Below, in pieces: positions 45,917 through 57,980 of a stretch of DNA of 64,000 nt. The notes below the pieces were generated by a model that searched no databases, was not told where the DNA came from, and worked only from the letters and a program-made list of their open reading frames with translations. Source of the stretch: Saccharum officinarum (Eukaryota; Streptophyta; Magnoliopsida; Poales; Poaceae); the NCBI GenBank assembly GCA_020631735.1, contig CM036162.1, positions 90,630,401 through 90,694,400 on the forward strand, written 5' to 3'. Each line of letters opens with the position of its first letter. Positions within the stretch are counted from its first letter, which is position 1. The translations under genes were made by a program, and so were the position numbers.

Positions 45917-47931
45917 ATGGCTCAAATTGTGTTCAATCATGTTGGGGGGAAGCCACCGTTCTTTGATGGTGTTAGTTCTTTTGCTCATTGGAAGAGAAAG
46001 ATGACAATGTACCTTGGTTCTATTCATGAGAGAGTTTTGCAAGTCACCGAGAATGACTTTGCTATCATTGATCCCGATCATCTCACCGATGAAGATAGAG
46101 CAAATAGAACATGTAATAGAATGGCTCTCAATACACTTTACCATGGTATTGACACAAAAGTATTTGAGGGCATCAAGGACTTAGAATTGGCATATGAAGT
46201 GTGGACAAGGTTGAGTGAAACATATGAGGGCACTAAGGTTGTGAAGAGTGCCAAGCTATATGGGCTCAAGAGTGAGTTTGAGAACTTCAAGAAAAAGGAT
46301 GATGAAACAATCCTTGAAATGTTTCATAGATTGCAAGTGATAGTCAATGATCTCAAGAGCTTACCTAGAAGATTCAAGATGTTGATCATGATGTTGCAAA
46401 GAGATGGGCTTGAAGCAATGAAGCCTAATGATTTGCTTGGTGAAGTATTGACCTATGACAAATATGATCAAGATGTTGATGACAAGGAGAAGGTGGAAGA
46501 TGAAAAGAAGAAGAAGACCGTGGCATTCAAGGCCATCTCCTCCAAGGGCAAAGCTACCATCATTGAAGAAGAAGAAGACAATGATGAAGATAAAGATTAT
46601 GAAATTGATGATGAGGCATTTGCTTTTGTAGTCAAGAAAATGGGTCACATGTTCATTAAGAGAAGAGGCTTCAAAAAGAGAAATGACAACTTCAAGAGCA
46701 ATGAGCAACAAAGGAGGTGCTTCAATTGTGATAGCACCGAACATCTTCAAGCCGAATGTCCCTATGATAAGAAGAAGAACAACAAGAGGGGCAAGTTTGA
46801 GAAGAAAAAGAAAGAAGCCAAGATAACATTCAAGAAAGGCAAGAATGGAGTCTACGTGGCCACTTGGGAAAGTGATGATGAAGAAGAAGAAGAAGAATCA
46901 TCCAACAAGGCTTTTGCTTCCATTGCTATCAACAAGAAGCCATCACTATTTGATTCATCCTCTTCATGCTTCATGGCCAAAGAAGCTAAGGTATTATATG
47001 ATGAAAGTGATGATGAAAGTGAAATGGAATATGTTCATGATAGTGATAATGATAATAATGATAATGAAAATGATGATGATGATGAACCAACGAAAGAACA
47101 ACTATATGACTTGTTGCAACAAACTAGAGACATAGCTATTGCCAAGAACAAGGAGTGCAAGAAGCTTTCAATGAAAGTAGCAATACTTGAGAAAGTTCTT
47201 GGTGAGCTTAAGACCACTCATGAGAGTCTAGTGGAAGACCATGAGGATCTTGGTAAAGCTCATTCCAAGCTTGAAAAGGCTCACTCATTGCTACTTGAGC
47301 AACAAGCAAAGAAGGAGGTTGTTGTATCATGTGATATAGGTGTTACATGTGATATAATTGATGAATCCTTTAATGAACCTATCATCATGTCAAATACTAA
47401 CCCTTCTTGTAGCTCTTCATCCACCACCACTAACTCTACCTCCACTACTAGTGATGGTTTCACTTGTGATACCTCACTAATGGTTGAGAATGAGACTCTC
47501 AAGAGAGAGGTGGATGAGCTCACTCATGCCCTAGGCAAGGCCTATGATGGTGAGGCCCGCTTGCTTAAGTGCTTGGGTAGCCAAAGGTTCTCTCTTAACA
47601 AAGAGGGATTGGGCTACACCCCCAAGAAAGGCAAGTCGGCCTTTGCAACTCCAAAGCCTAGCTTTGTGAAGGGCAATGGTCGGTTTTGCAATAGATGCAA
47701 GCAAGTTGGGCACCTAGAGCATAATTGCAATAAAAAGAATCAAAGCAAGAACCTTGTTAATGCTATACCTTTTGATTCTTGCTATGTGCTTACCAAAGGT
47801 GTGAAGGGTGTGCAAGCTAAGTTTGTTGGTACACCCATTGTTGGCCAAAGAAGAAGGCTATTTGGGTACCAAAGAGCTTAGTTACTAACCTACAAGGACC
47901 CAAGCAAAAATGGGTACCTAAGCTTCATTGA
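45917..47931 (+). pseudogene. gag: Sirevirus gag (full-length element) with a late frameshift and an internal deletion
   Basis: The start is the MAQIVFNHVGG Met, 46 bp after the primer binding site. It has the same domain order as the minus-strand copies: UBN2-type gag, knuckle CFNCDSTEHLQAEC, acidic Asp/Asn/Glu tract, coiled coil, knuckle CNRCKQVGHLEHNC. Compared with the intact 687-aa copy it lacks about 16 residues after VNDLKSL (in frame) and one C in the run near 47845, so the last 20-odd residues are replaced and a stop falls at 47879-47881. The family stop (after PKLH) would be 47929-47931. The lost tail is short, so a near-complete Gag could still be made. Confidence 0.88.
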
Positions 47932-47942
47932 TTTGCTTGTAG

Positions 47943-50900
47943 GTCAATTACAAAGCCGGAGGAAGGCATTGGATTATTGATAGTGGGTGCACTCAACACA
48001 TGACCGGTACATCAAGAATGTTTGACTCAATCAATGATAATAATAGTGGTGTTGATTCTATCACATTTGGCAATAACAAGAAAGGCAAGGTTATTGGCTT
48101 GGGCAAGATTGCAATATCAAATGATATGAGTATCTCCAATGTATTGCTAGTTGAAAGTTTGGATTTCAATCTTCTATCCGTGGCACAAATATGTGATCTA
48201 GGCTACAAATGCATCTTTAGAGTTGATGATGTGGAAGTCATTAGTATGGATGGTTCAAATGTGGCATTCAAAGGCTTTAGATATGAGAATCTCTACCTAG
48301 TTGACTTTAATGCTAGAAGAACTTCTTTGACAACTTGCTTAGTCTCCAAATCAAGCATGGGTTGGCTTTGGCATAGAAGGCTTGGTCATGTTAGCATGAA
48401 ACAATTGAAGAAGCTTACAACTCATAATCTTGTCAATGGTTTGAAAGATGTTGAATTTGAGAAGAATAAGCTTTGTAGTGCATGTCAAGCCGGGAAGCAA
48501 GTTGGAAGCTCACATCCAAAGAAGAGTACAATGAGCACATGCAAAGTTTTTGAGTTGATGCACATGGATCTATTTGGACCAACAACATATACAAGCATAG
48601 GCGGTAACAAGTATGGCTTTGTCATAGTGGATGACTTCACAAGATTCACATGGGTATTCTTTCTTAGTGACAAAAGTGAAGTGTTTGACACCTTCAAGAC
48701 ATTTCTCACTAGAGTTCACAATGAGTTTGAGATTAGTATCAAGAAAGTGAGAAGTGACAATGGAAGTGAGTTCAAAAATACAAGAATTGAAGAACTTTGT
48801 GATCATTATGGTATTGGACATCAATTCTCGGCCAAGTACACTCCACAATCAAATGGCCTAGTTGAGAGGAAGAATAGAACATTGCTTGATATGGCTAGAT
48901 CAATGCTTCATGAGTATAATGTGAGTCAATCATTTTGGGATGAAGCAATCAATACCGCTTGCTACTACATCAATAGATTATATTGTCATCCATTGCTAGA
49001 GAAGACCCCATATGAGTTACTTCATGGAAGAAAGCCCAATATTTCTTACTTTAGGGTGTTTGGTTGCAAATGCTATATCTTGAAGAAGGGCACTAGATTG
49101 GGGAAGTTTGACAAGAGATGTGATGAGGGGTTCCTACTTGGTTATTCAACTACAAGCAAAGCTTATAGAGTTTGGAACAATTCAAATGGCATTCTAGAAG
49201 AAGTCCATGATGTGCAATTTGATGAAACCAATGGGTCACAAGATGAAGAAGAGAATCTAGATGATGTTGGTGGAACTCAATTGGTGGAAGCAATGAAGAA
49301 CATGGACATTGGGGACATTAGAACAAAGCAAGTAATTGACATTCAAGATGATGATAAAGATCAAGTGCTCAATTCTCCATTCAAGCTAGCTAGTGACTCT
49401 CAAGTGCAAAATCATGGTGCTAGTTCATCTCATCAAGATACATCAAGTGATCAACCAAGCTCAAGCAATCAAGTGCAAGTACTCCAACCACAACATGTTG
49501 CAAGAGATCACCCCATTAATAGTGTTATTGGTGATATTAGAAGTGGTGTGCAAACAATATCAAGATTGACTATGTTTTGTGAGCATGCATCATTTGTGTC
49601 AACCATAGAACCAAAGAAAATAGAAGAAGCTTTGAGGGATGCCGATTGGATCATGGCTATGCAAGAAGAGCTTAACAATTTCACAAGAAATGATGTTTGG
49701 GAATTGGTAGAAAGGCCAAATGACTACAATGTGATTGGAACCAAATGGGTGTTCAAAAACAAGCAAGATCAAGATGGCATTGTAGTGAGAAACAAAGCAA
49801 GACTAGTTGCTCAAGGTTACACTCAAGTTGAAGGTCTTGACTATGATGAGACATATGCTCCCGTGGCAAGATTGGAGGCAATAAGGATTCTATTGGCTTA
49901 TGCTTGTGCACACAACATCAAATTATATCAAATGGATGTCAAAAGTGCATTTCTCAATGGGATCATCAATGAGTTAGTCTTTGTTGAGCAACCTTCCGGA
50001 TTTGAAGATGACAAGAAACCCAACCATGTATACAAGTTGAAGAAGGCCTTATATGGCTTAAAGCAAGCACCTGGAGCATGGTATGAGAGGCTAAGGGATT
50101 TCCTTCTCTCTAAGGGATTCAAGATGGGCAAGGTTGATACAACTCTATTCACCAAGAAGATTGGAAATGATTTATTCATAGTGCAAATATATGTTGATGA
50201 CATCATCTTTGGATCAACCGATCAAGCTTATTGTGAAGAATTTGGTGCTATGATGGCCAAAGAGTTTGAAATGTCTATGATTGGTGAACTTAGCTACTTC
50301 CTTGGTCTCCAAGTCAAGCAATTGAAGAATGGAACATTTGTGAGTCAAGGGAAATACATAAGGGACATGTTGAAGAAGTTTGGAATGCAAGATGCAAAAC
50401 CAATTTCAACTCCAATGGGCACAAATGGCAATTTGGATAGTGATCTTGATGGCAAAATGGTGAATCAAAAGGAATATCGGTCTTTGATTGGAAGTCTACT
50501 CTATGTCACCGCATCAAGGCCGGATGTCATGTTTAGTGTTTGCATGTGTGCTAGATATCAAGCCTCACCTAGAGAAAGTCATCTCACGGCGCAAAAGAAT
50601 ATTGAGGTACTTGAAGCAAACAAGAGATGTTGGACTATGGTATCCCAAGGGGTCAAAGTTTGAATTGATTGGATATTCGGACTCCGACTATGGGGGTTGC
50701 AAGATCAATAGAAAGAGCACAAGTGGCACATGTCAATTACTTGGAAGATCACTTGTGTCATGGTCTTCAAAGAAACAAAATAGTGTGGCAATCTCTACCG
50801 CCGAAGCCGAGTATGTGAGTGCGGGGAGTTGTTGTGCACAATTGCTATGGATGAAATCAACTTTGAAGGATTATGGCCTCAACTTCAAGAATGTGCCGTT

Positions 50901-51141
50901 GCTATGTGATAATGAGAGTGCAATCAAGATGATACAAAACCCGGTTCAACATGGAAGAACAAAGCATATCGACATAAGACACCATTTCATTAGAGATCAT
51001 CAACAAAAGGGAGATATTGCCATTGAAAGTATTGGCACCGATGATCAACTTGCCGATATTCTCACTAAGTCACTTGATGAAAAGAGGTTTTGCAAGCTAA
51101 GGAATGAATTGAACATTCTTGATTTCTCAAACATGAGTTGA
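47943..51141 (+). pseudogene. pol: Sirevirus pol polyprotein (protease, integrase, RT, RNase H) with one frameshift
   Basis: The frame opens right after a TAG (47940-47942), 11 nt past the usual gag stop and in the -1 frame; an ATG is at 48000. Order: protease DSG (Asp codon at 47979); GAG-pre-integrase (GWLWHRRLGHVS) with the zinc-binding CSAC; integrase core (MDLFGP, VDDFTRF, SDNGSEF, NGLVERKNR); reverse transcriptase (KWVFKNK, MDVKSAFLNG, YVDD at about 50189-50200); RNase H (SDSDYGGC, STAEAEYVSAG, KHIDIRHHFIRD). This is Copia order, integrase before RT. Near 50590-50605, after SHLTA, two bases appear to be missing, so RNase H lies in another frame (readable from 50488). Ends KLRNELNILDF, stop 51139-51141. 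No envelope-like ORF follows. Confidence 0.92.
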
Positions 51142-52294
51142 ATGCACCCCACCCACTTATTGACATGCCTCTCCTTCGACATTGCAAGGTAAAATTGATT
51201 GACATGTCTTTCATCCTATGCTAAGGACTTGATAGAGCATGTAGACATAATAAGTGGTACGCATAAGCATTCATGATAAATCAAATGAATTTGATGGATA
51301 TATGTTACCACTATTGCTTCTATGCTTATTTTGATCTAGTGGTGGCATATGACGTGTTTGTGAGCTTGTAAACCAGTGTTGAATCTAGAAGATTTGCTAT
51401 AAGTGTTTAATTCAACATAGGCAAGATAACCCTTATTTTGAGGAGTGAAGAAGCTTGTCTTTGGTTCAAATCGAATTAAAAATCTTTGGCAAGTATTCTA
51501 GGTTAAACCTTACATGTGGTATCGAATTAATTTCAACCTACTCCATCAAACATTGTTTTTCTCTTCACAATTTGATCCCATTTTTGGGTAAGTTGTTGAC
51601 AAAGGGGAGAGAAAAAGATGATTCAACATGATAAAGGGGTAAATAAAAGAAAAAGATGATTCAACATGATAAAGGGGTAAATAAAATTTTGATGCACACA
51701 AGTAGGGGGAGCAAGCTCATAAACAAAGTTGTTGCATTTGTTTGTGCATTCTCATATGACTTGCTCGCTGCACATGTATTTAAATTCAATATACATGCTT
51801 GTGTGGTGCAATGCTAGTATAGAACTTGAATGATGAAATGATCTACTAGCATGCATAGGAATAGTTTACAAGAGTTTACATGTGGTATCTAGACTTGCCG
51901 TAATCTTAACAAGTGGTTCAAGAACCTTTACTATAATGTTGATCTCACGGGGTTCTTGAGTTTTGATGGATGTCTAGTTACCTCATGGTGCTAAGGATGG
52001 TGTAAAAGGCAACTCCGATTGGTATCACGCTTCAAAGGTCCATTTCTTACACCTTAGCATCATTTTGGTAGAATTACTCTCCCAACACTTCTATCCATGC
52101 ATATGTGCAAAGCTTTCAATCCAAACTCTATGCACATATGTAGAGAGAGCTAATGCTACCAAAACCGAGCTTGTAATAATTGTCCAAACTTTACTCATGA
52201 GCAAAACGATTGGACAAGTATGACAAGTTCAAAACTTTTTATTATCAAAATCATCTTTGTGAGGGTTGTCATCAATTACCAAAAAGGGGGAGAT
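51142..52294 (+). mobile_element. Non-coding 3' region of the Sirevirus with several polypurine tracts
   Basis: Purine runs occur at about 51600-51617 (AAAGGGGAGAGAAAAAG), 51633-51650, 51671-51687, 51705-51713 (AGTAGGGGGAG) and 52281-52293 (AAAAAGGGGGAGA), the last directly before the 3' LTR. Multiple polypurine tracts here are a described Sirevirus trait. A 38-bp unit (starting 51611 and 51649) is tandemly doubled and duplicates one purine run. No ORF of note, so no envelope-like gene. Confidence 0.75.
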
Positions 52295-54624
52295 TGAAAG
52301 TCCCTAGTTTGGTTTTGGCTAATTGATGAAACCTAGGACTAACCTTTGTATCTAAGTGGATGATTTAGATAAAGGTGGTCATTGAATATGAGACACGACA
52401 TTAACTCATGTGACCAAGATGATGAAGACCGAAGTGATGCTTGGCTCGATGGACCGGTTGTGAGGGTGAAGGGCAAGTCGAGGCTTCGAAGCGAGGGACC
52501 ATGCGATGGTGAAGCTTGAGTAAGACTTGGCGCCGACGGACCGATGCAACGGTGAAGAGCAAGTGAAGTCAAGGTCGATGGATCGAGACGGTCATGTGAT
52601 GATATGAAGTGGATCATATCATTTGGAGAAACAAAATGGGCTCAAGACAAAGGTATAACCGATAGGGCCATTTTGTTTTGCACTCAAGACACCATAGAGG
52701 GTGTGAGTGGTTTAGGATCGATAGCCGAACTATTAAGAGGGGAAGTCTTATCGGTTATTCGATGCATGGGTGCCACTAGGTGAATTCATGAAGTGCATTG
52801 CATGTAGGGCCTAGTGAGCTAACTGGAAAACCTTCGAAAATGATTGTGAAATTGCTAACACACGTACACAAGGTGGTGATCACTTGTTGGTGTTGGCACA
52901 TTTACGAAGGTGTTGGAGTTTGGGTGGTAGAGAGGGTTTGGGACTCTCTCTCCTTCCCGCCGAGCTTGCGAGCGCGGGATTCAGGCGTTTTCAGGGAGTT
53001 GAAAAGCCTATTTTCCACTACGCCGAAAGTCGGAAAAGAAACGGAGGCGAACAGGGTCACTGAGGTGACCGGACGCTGCACCGGACGCGGTCACGGTGTG
53101 ACCGGACGCGTCCGGTCAGTTCAGCGCGGTTTCGGGCGCGCGGGTGCTAGGGTTTGCAACCGGCGCGTCCGGTCACTCGCGGGACCGGCGCGTCCGGTCA
53201 TGCGCCCAGAGAAGAACTGCGGTTCACAGAGGACGATCGGACGCGGGGCGCGTCCGGTCACACATGATCGGACGCGTCTGATCGTTGAAGGAGCTTACTG
53301 GACTCTAACCGGACGCGGGCACTGTCGCGTCCGGTCGTTGCGAGGAGCGCGTCCGGTCCTTGCTTCGCGTGTGCGCGGAATAGGGTGATCGGCGCGTCCG
53401 GTCGTTCGAAGGAGCGCGTCCGGTCGTTTGACAGGCGCGTCCGGTCGTTGCCTAGGGCGCGTCCGGTCGTTGGTTTGACTGTTGGGGTCAGTGACCGTTG
53501 GAGGATCGGACGCGGGTGAGCGCGTCCGGTCGTTTTGAGAGGCGCGTCCGGTCATGAGGTTTGACCGTTGGCGCAGTGACCGTTGGAGGATCGGACACGG
53601 CTGAGCGCGTCCGGTCAGTTACGACCGGCGCGTCCGGTCGTCCCGAAAAAACGGTCAGTGGAGTGGCAACGGCTCTATTTGTTTGGGTGCTTATAAATAC
53701 TCGTTGGTCGGCCCTTGGGGAGGCAACTTGACATTTCTAACACTCTTGTGCATCCTTTGAGCTAGAGCTACTCCTCCCACTCATCTCTCTTGAGTGATTG
53801 CAAATCATAAGTGAGATTGAGTGATCCTAAAGTGCATTGCATAGCTTGAGGGCATCTAGTGGCACTTGTGGGTGGTTTAGCCGGTGGATTTCTTGTTACT
53901 CTTGGAGAGTACCGCTCCTAGCCGGCTTGGAGTTTGTTGGAGGCGTTGGCAAGAAAAGGTGATTGTTCTTGGCCACCTCCGGTTGATTGTAAGAGGTTCG
54001 TGTGCTTTCCTCGGCGGGACGCCAAAAGCAACTCTATTGGATTGCGCGTGTCATTGAGTTACCTCACTTGAGAGTGGAGTCTTGCGGTGCCTTGCGGGGC
54101 GTGCCTTGAGGGGCAAGTGACTTGAGGGTCGCACCGAGGAACCATCTAAGTGTTGGTCGACACAACCGGTGACGTAGCTTGTCGGTGCACAAGTGAACAC
54201 CGGGTGAACAAAAATATTGTGTCTCTTGTCTCCCGGTGATTGGTCTTCATATTGTGTTGTTGTCAATATTGATTGATTGTATATCATCTTGGTGATTGGC
54301 AACATCTTCACTCCATCATCGGTATAAGATTCACAATCCTATCTTTCGCATTTACATTTACTAGATTATCTTGTGTAGCTCTAGTGGTAGCCCTTGCTAG
54401 TAATTGTTAACTTGCTCACTAGTGTAATTTTAGTGAACATAGCTCTTGTGTGAACTAGAGATCATAATCTACTAGACTTGTGGATAGGAGGCTTGCATCA
54501 CATCCGTAGGCTAAGCAAAACTCGCTTCACGCCGTTTGTTATTCTAACAAGTTTGCTTAGTAGTGCTTGTAGAATTTTTATAGGCTATTCACCCCCCCTC
54601 CCTCTAGCCATATAGGACCTTACA
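52295..54624 (+). mobile_element. 3' LTR of the full-length Sirevirus
   Basis: TGAAAGTCCC ... GGACCTTACA, 2330 bp, nearly identical to the 5' LTR. TATA box at 53692-53699. It holds the perfect 20-bp palindrome TGACCGGACGCGTCCGGTCA at 53099-53118. It is followed by the ACAAG duplication at 54625-54629. Confidence 0.95.
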
Positions 54625-54629
54625 ACAAG
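54625..54629 (+). repeat. Target site duplication of the full-length Sirevirus (right)
   Basis: ACAAG, identical to 43526-43530. Confidence 0.95.
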
Positions 54630-56398
54630 TCAAACCGAGAAGGAAACTACAACTAGCAAGCTACACAAAGAAGCTACTCTAGCAAAGCTAACTAGCTAGC
54701 AAAGATAACTAGGAAAGTAATGTGGAGTTGAGTTAGGAGGGTATCACCGAGGGGCGAAGTATTGAGCCAACCAATATGATCAACAATGAATACCAAGATA
54801 ACCAAACACCGGGATCAATCAATCACAATATGAAAGTGATGACACGAAGATTTATCCCGAGGTTCACGTGCTTGCCGGCACGCTAGTCCCCGTTGTGTCC
54901 CTCTTCACCACGTGGTTCGGTGGCTAATCGGTCACACACCGAGCCTCTCAAAAGGCGCCACAAGAACCTACCAAATGGCAAAAGGTTGCAATGACACGAG
55001 CAATATACTAATGTTGCCTTTGGCGCTTCGCCGAGGTAGGCACAAACCCCTCACAATCACCTGAGGTGGCCAAGAACAAACACCAACTCTTGCCAACGCC
55101 TCCAAGCTGCTTCAAGCCGTCTAGGTGGCGGCAACCACCAAGAGAAACAAGAATCCCGTAGCAAATCAACCACCAAGTGCCAACTAGATGCTATCTCACA
55201 ATGCAAATGCACTTGGATCACTCAATCTCACTTCGAATATGCAAAGAAGCAAGAGAGATGAGTGGGAGGGGAGTTGCTTAGCTCAAAGTGCTCACAAGTA
55301 TGTCAAAAATTCGAGAGTCAGAGCCTTGAGCCGGCCAACGAGTATTTATAGACGTACCCCTTCGAATATAGCCGTTAGAATCTTGAAACAGCCGAAGTCG
55401 CGTTGACCGGACGCGCTGGTCCAACTGACCGGACGCGCCGGTCGCGCAACGGCTAGTTTCGCGAAGCACCGACCGGACGCGCCGGTCGCAACGACCGGAC
55501 GCGCCGGTCACGACCGGACGCACCGGTCCCGTAACTGACCGGACGCGCTGGTCAACCCTGAGCCGCGCACAACGAACCAGCGACCGGACGCGCTGAAGAA
55601 CTGACCGGACGCCACAGAGCCCGCGTCCGGTTAGAGTCCAGTAAGCTCCCTAGATGACCGGACGCGTCCGATCATCAGTGACCGGACGCGCCCCGCGTCC
55701 GACCAAACAACTGAAAAACGCGCAGATACTGGACACTGACCGGACGCGTCCGGTCAAACAGTGACCGCGTCCGGTCCAGCGTCCGGTCACCATTGTGACC
55801 TCCGTTCGCTTCCGTTTCTTTTTTCAATTTCCGGCATAGTGGAAAATAGGCATTTCATATCCCCGAAATCGCCTGAATCCCGCGCTCGCACGCTCGGCGG
55901 GAGGGAGAGAAGACCCCAAACCCTCTCTACCGCTTAAACTCCAATGCCATCGCAAATGTGCTAACACCACCAAGTGATCACGTCATGTGTGAGTGTGTTA
56001 GCATTTTCACAATCATTTTTCGAGGCGATATTAGTTCTATCCAAATGCATATGATCATGAAATGCACATCTAGAGGCACTTAGGAGTTCAATAGCCGCGT
56101 CATTCCCCTCTTTATAGTACGGCTATCTATCCTATAATGTAACCACACCCACTAGGTGTCTTGGTTACTAAAACACAACCCTTAAGCATATACCTTTGCC
56201 TTGATCACGTAGGGTTGCGTCCAAATCCAAGTGTGGCCATCATGATCATCATGTCCATCTTGCCACCAACCTTGGAGTGTACTAATCCTCATATGCTACA
56301 TACAACTTAGGCATATGATTAGTACTTAGGCATTGCCACTAATTACCAACACCAAACATAGGACTTTCAGCGTGACTTTTTGGCGAAGCGAACGGGCT

Positions 56399-57590
56399 CT
56401 TTATGTCCGTCGATTCCGTGCTGTTAACGGAGGCGATGTACCAAGCGGCGCGGGACCCAAGGTAGTCGGTCGTGTCGGCGTGACGTGCACCGCTGCTGAG
56501 TGCTGACCATGCCTGCTTGAATGCACGGTGGAGTGCTTTGCTGCTCGGTGTAGTGCCTAGTACTGCAGTGGTACACGGTGGAGTGCATGCTGCTCTGTGC
56601 TTTGTACTAATATCTATCGCTTGCGCTTCCGGAGAAACAATTTTAACAAAATCTATAATTAGTATCATTAGAAAGATTTTTAAATCTAGTTTTTTAATAA
56701 ATTTATTTAAAGATATAAATGTTACATATATTTTTTATAAATCGAATCAAATTTGTGGCACGAAAACTGAAAACGAGTATATGGGTGCAGGTGCAGCAGG
56801 GACCTCGGTCACATATTTTTACTAGTATTTCGTTTTAGGTGGAAGTTTTGTGTTCAATTGGTGTAAACAGATTATTTGTTTTTTGTTTTTGTTATGAAAT
56901 TTGTATGTTTTATTTGACTAATTTGCCTTTTATAGAAATAATCAGTTAATTTGTTTGGCATATTTATTTTAAATTTGTATGTTTTCTTTGCTTGTTCTTT
57001 GAAACTCTTACAATTTGCTTTTCATACAAATAATTGATTTGTTTTGTTAATCTGATTTTTTATTTTTCTATTTTTTTCTCAATTTCTATGTTTTATTTGA
57101 TACTTGTGAATTTCTTTCAATTTGCCTTTCAGTTCTCCTTGTTTTTTTTTCTGGTTCGTTAGATCTGTGTCGTCTGGTTTTGGGATTCGGGTGATCGGTG
57201 TGCTCTAATCACTCGATTTTGTTTGGTTACATCAATCAAGTGTTTTTAAGTCTTCTGACACTCGGGTGTCATAAGGATGTAAAACACCCAAGTTTTCAGT
57301 AGACCGACCCTTCAAATAAGTATATTAAGAAAATATGTTTGACGAGGAATCTAATAACACATATTTAGTACGATAAATATTAATAATTTTTATATATAAA
57401 TTTAGTCAGAATATAACACTTTTCTAGATTCGTATTTCTTCTTTCTAGGTAGGAGGGAGAGTACCACGTAGTGCTGCCACACGTAACATGACACGTAGCT
57501 TTCGCATACCAGAATACTGGGAATAGCTCGCCGGGTTGTGACGAAGCTGCCCCCGGCAATTGGCAGCCTACGCAGACCGAAAAATCATAA
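56399..57590. other. Intergenic, AT-rich, with a Stowaway-like remnant
   Basis: Long T-rich runs occur at 56840-57160. About 57310-57467 has the body and right end of a Stowaway-like MITE (ATATAAATTTAGTCAGAATATAACAC ... GGAGGGAGAGTA). I support no gene. Confidence 0.4.
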
Positions 57591-57596
57591 CCACAA

Positions 57597-57616
57597 CCGG
57601 GTGTGCGCACACCCGG
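57597..57616. repeat. Perfect 20-bp palindrome
   Basis: CCGGGTGTGCGCACACCCGG is its own reverse complement. It lies at the left edge of the GC-rich block at 57640-58000. Confidence 0.9.
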
Positions 57617-57699
57617 TATCACACACCGTCCAGTAGCGCGTCATGATTCGTGTTAGTAGTAGCCCGTCCATCTCTCTTCCAAGTCCCAAACAAATCCAC

Positions 57700-57980
57700 C
57701 GCCGCCGCCGCCCATGGTGGCCTCGTGACCCCGGCCCCTGCAGCTCCGGCACCGCGCCGGCGTTGCAGCGCCGGCCTCCACCGCCATGGCTCCGGCGACC
57801 TCCTCCACCACCGCCGCCGCCCCCACCGCCCATGGCCTCATGACCTCGACGTCTACGGCTCTGGTGCCGGCCGGCATCGCCCTGGCCCTGCCGCCCATGG
57901 CCTCGTGACCCTGGTACTTGCAGCTCCGGCACCGGCCGGCGTCGCCCTGGCCTCCGCCGCCACTGCCTCCGGCCCCGGCC
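57700..57980. repeat. Degenerate GC-rich minisatellite, unit about 63 bp
   Basis: Units beginning GGCCTCGTGACC/GGCCTCATGACC recur near 57719, 57834 and 57898. They share CAGCTCCGGCACCG and GCCGGC.TCGCCCTGG. ORFs are open in several frames on both strands (for example 57585-58292 minus), so I attribute them to composition. A coding gene is possible but unsupported. Confidence 0.6.

Larger units (their letters stand above)
43352..56369 (-). mobile_element. Diverged Sirevirus solo LTR, itself split by a full-length Sirevirus
   Basis: Pieces 43352-43530 and 54630-56369 (about 1.92 kb together) run from TGAAAGGTCTTGATGGC to CATAGGACTTTCA, the two LTR ends in reverse orientation, with no internal region. 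Target duplication CCGTG (43347-43351) versus GCGTG (56370-56374), four of five. It carries its own CCGGACGCG array at 55400-55800. Confidence 0.82.
43248..56398. mobile_element. Small MITE split by an LTR insertion
   Basis: The left half (43248-43351: CATGTTCGCTTCTC ... TTTTTCTCTCGTAACAAATCAGCGAACAG ... TTTCAGCC) and the right half (56370-56398: GACTTTTTGGCGAAGCGAACGGGC) together rebuild the MITE type seen whole at 26108-26222. The split point carries CCGTG/GCGTG, the near-perfect target duplication of the inserted solo LTR. Confidence 0.75.

Noticed and set aside
51142..52294. Possible envelope-like gene in the Sirevirus
   Set aside because: Some Sireviruses have one after pol, but this 1.15-kb space has no ORF of useful length or membrane-protein character.
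57597..57616. Palindrome as the 3' hairpin of a Helitron
   Set aside because: No CTRR-type terminus follows within the expected distance on either strand.
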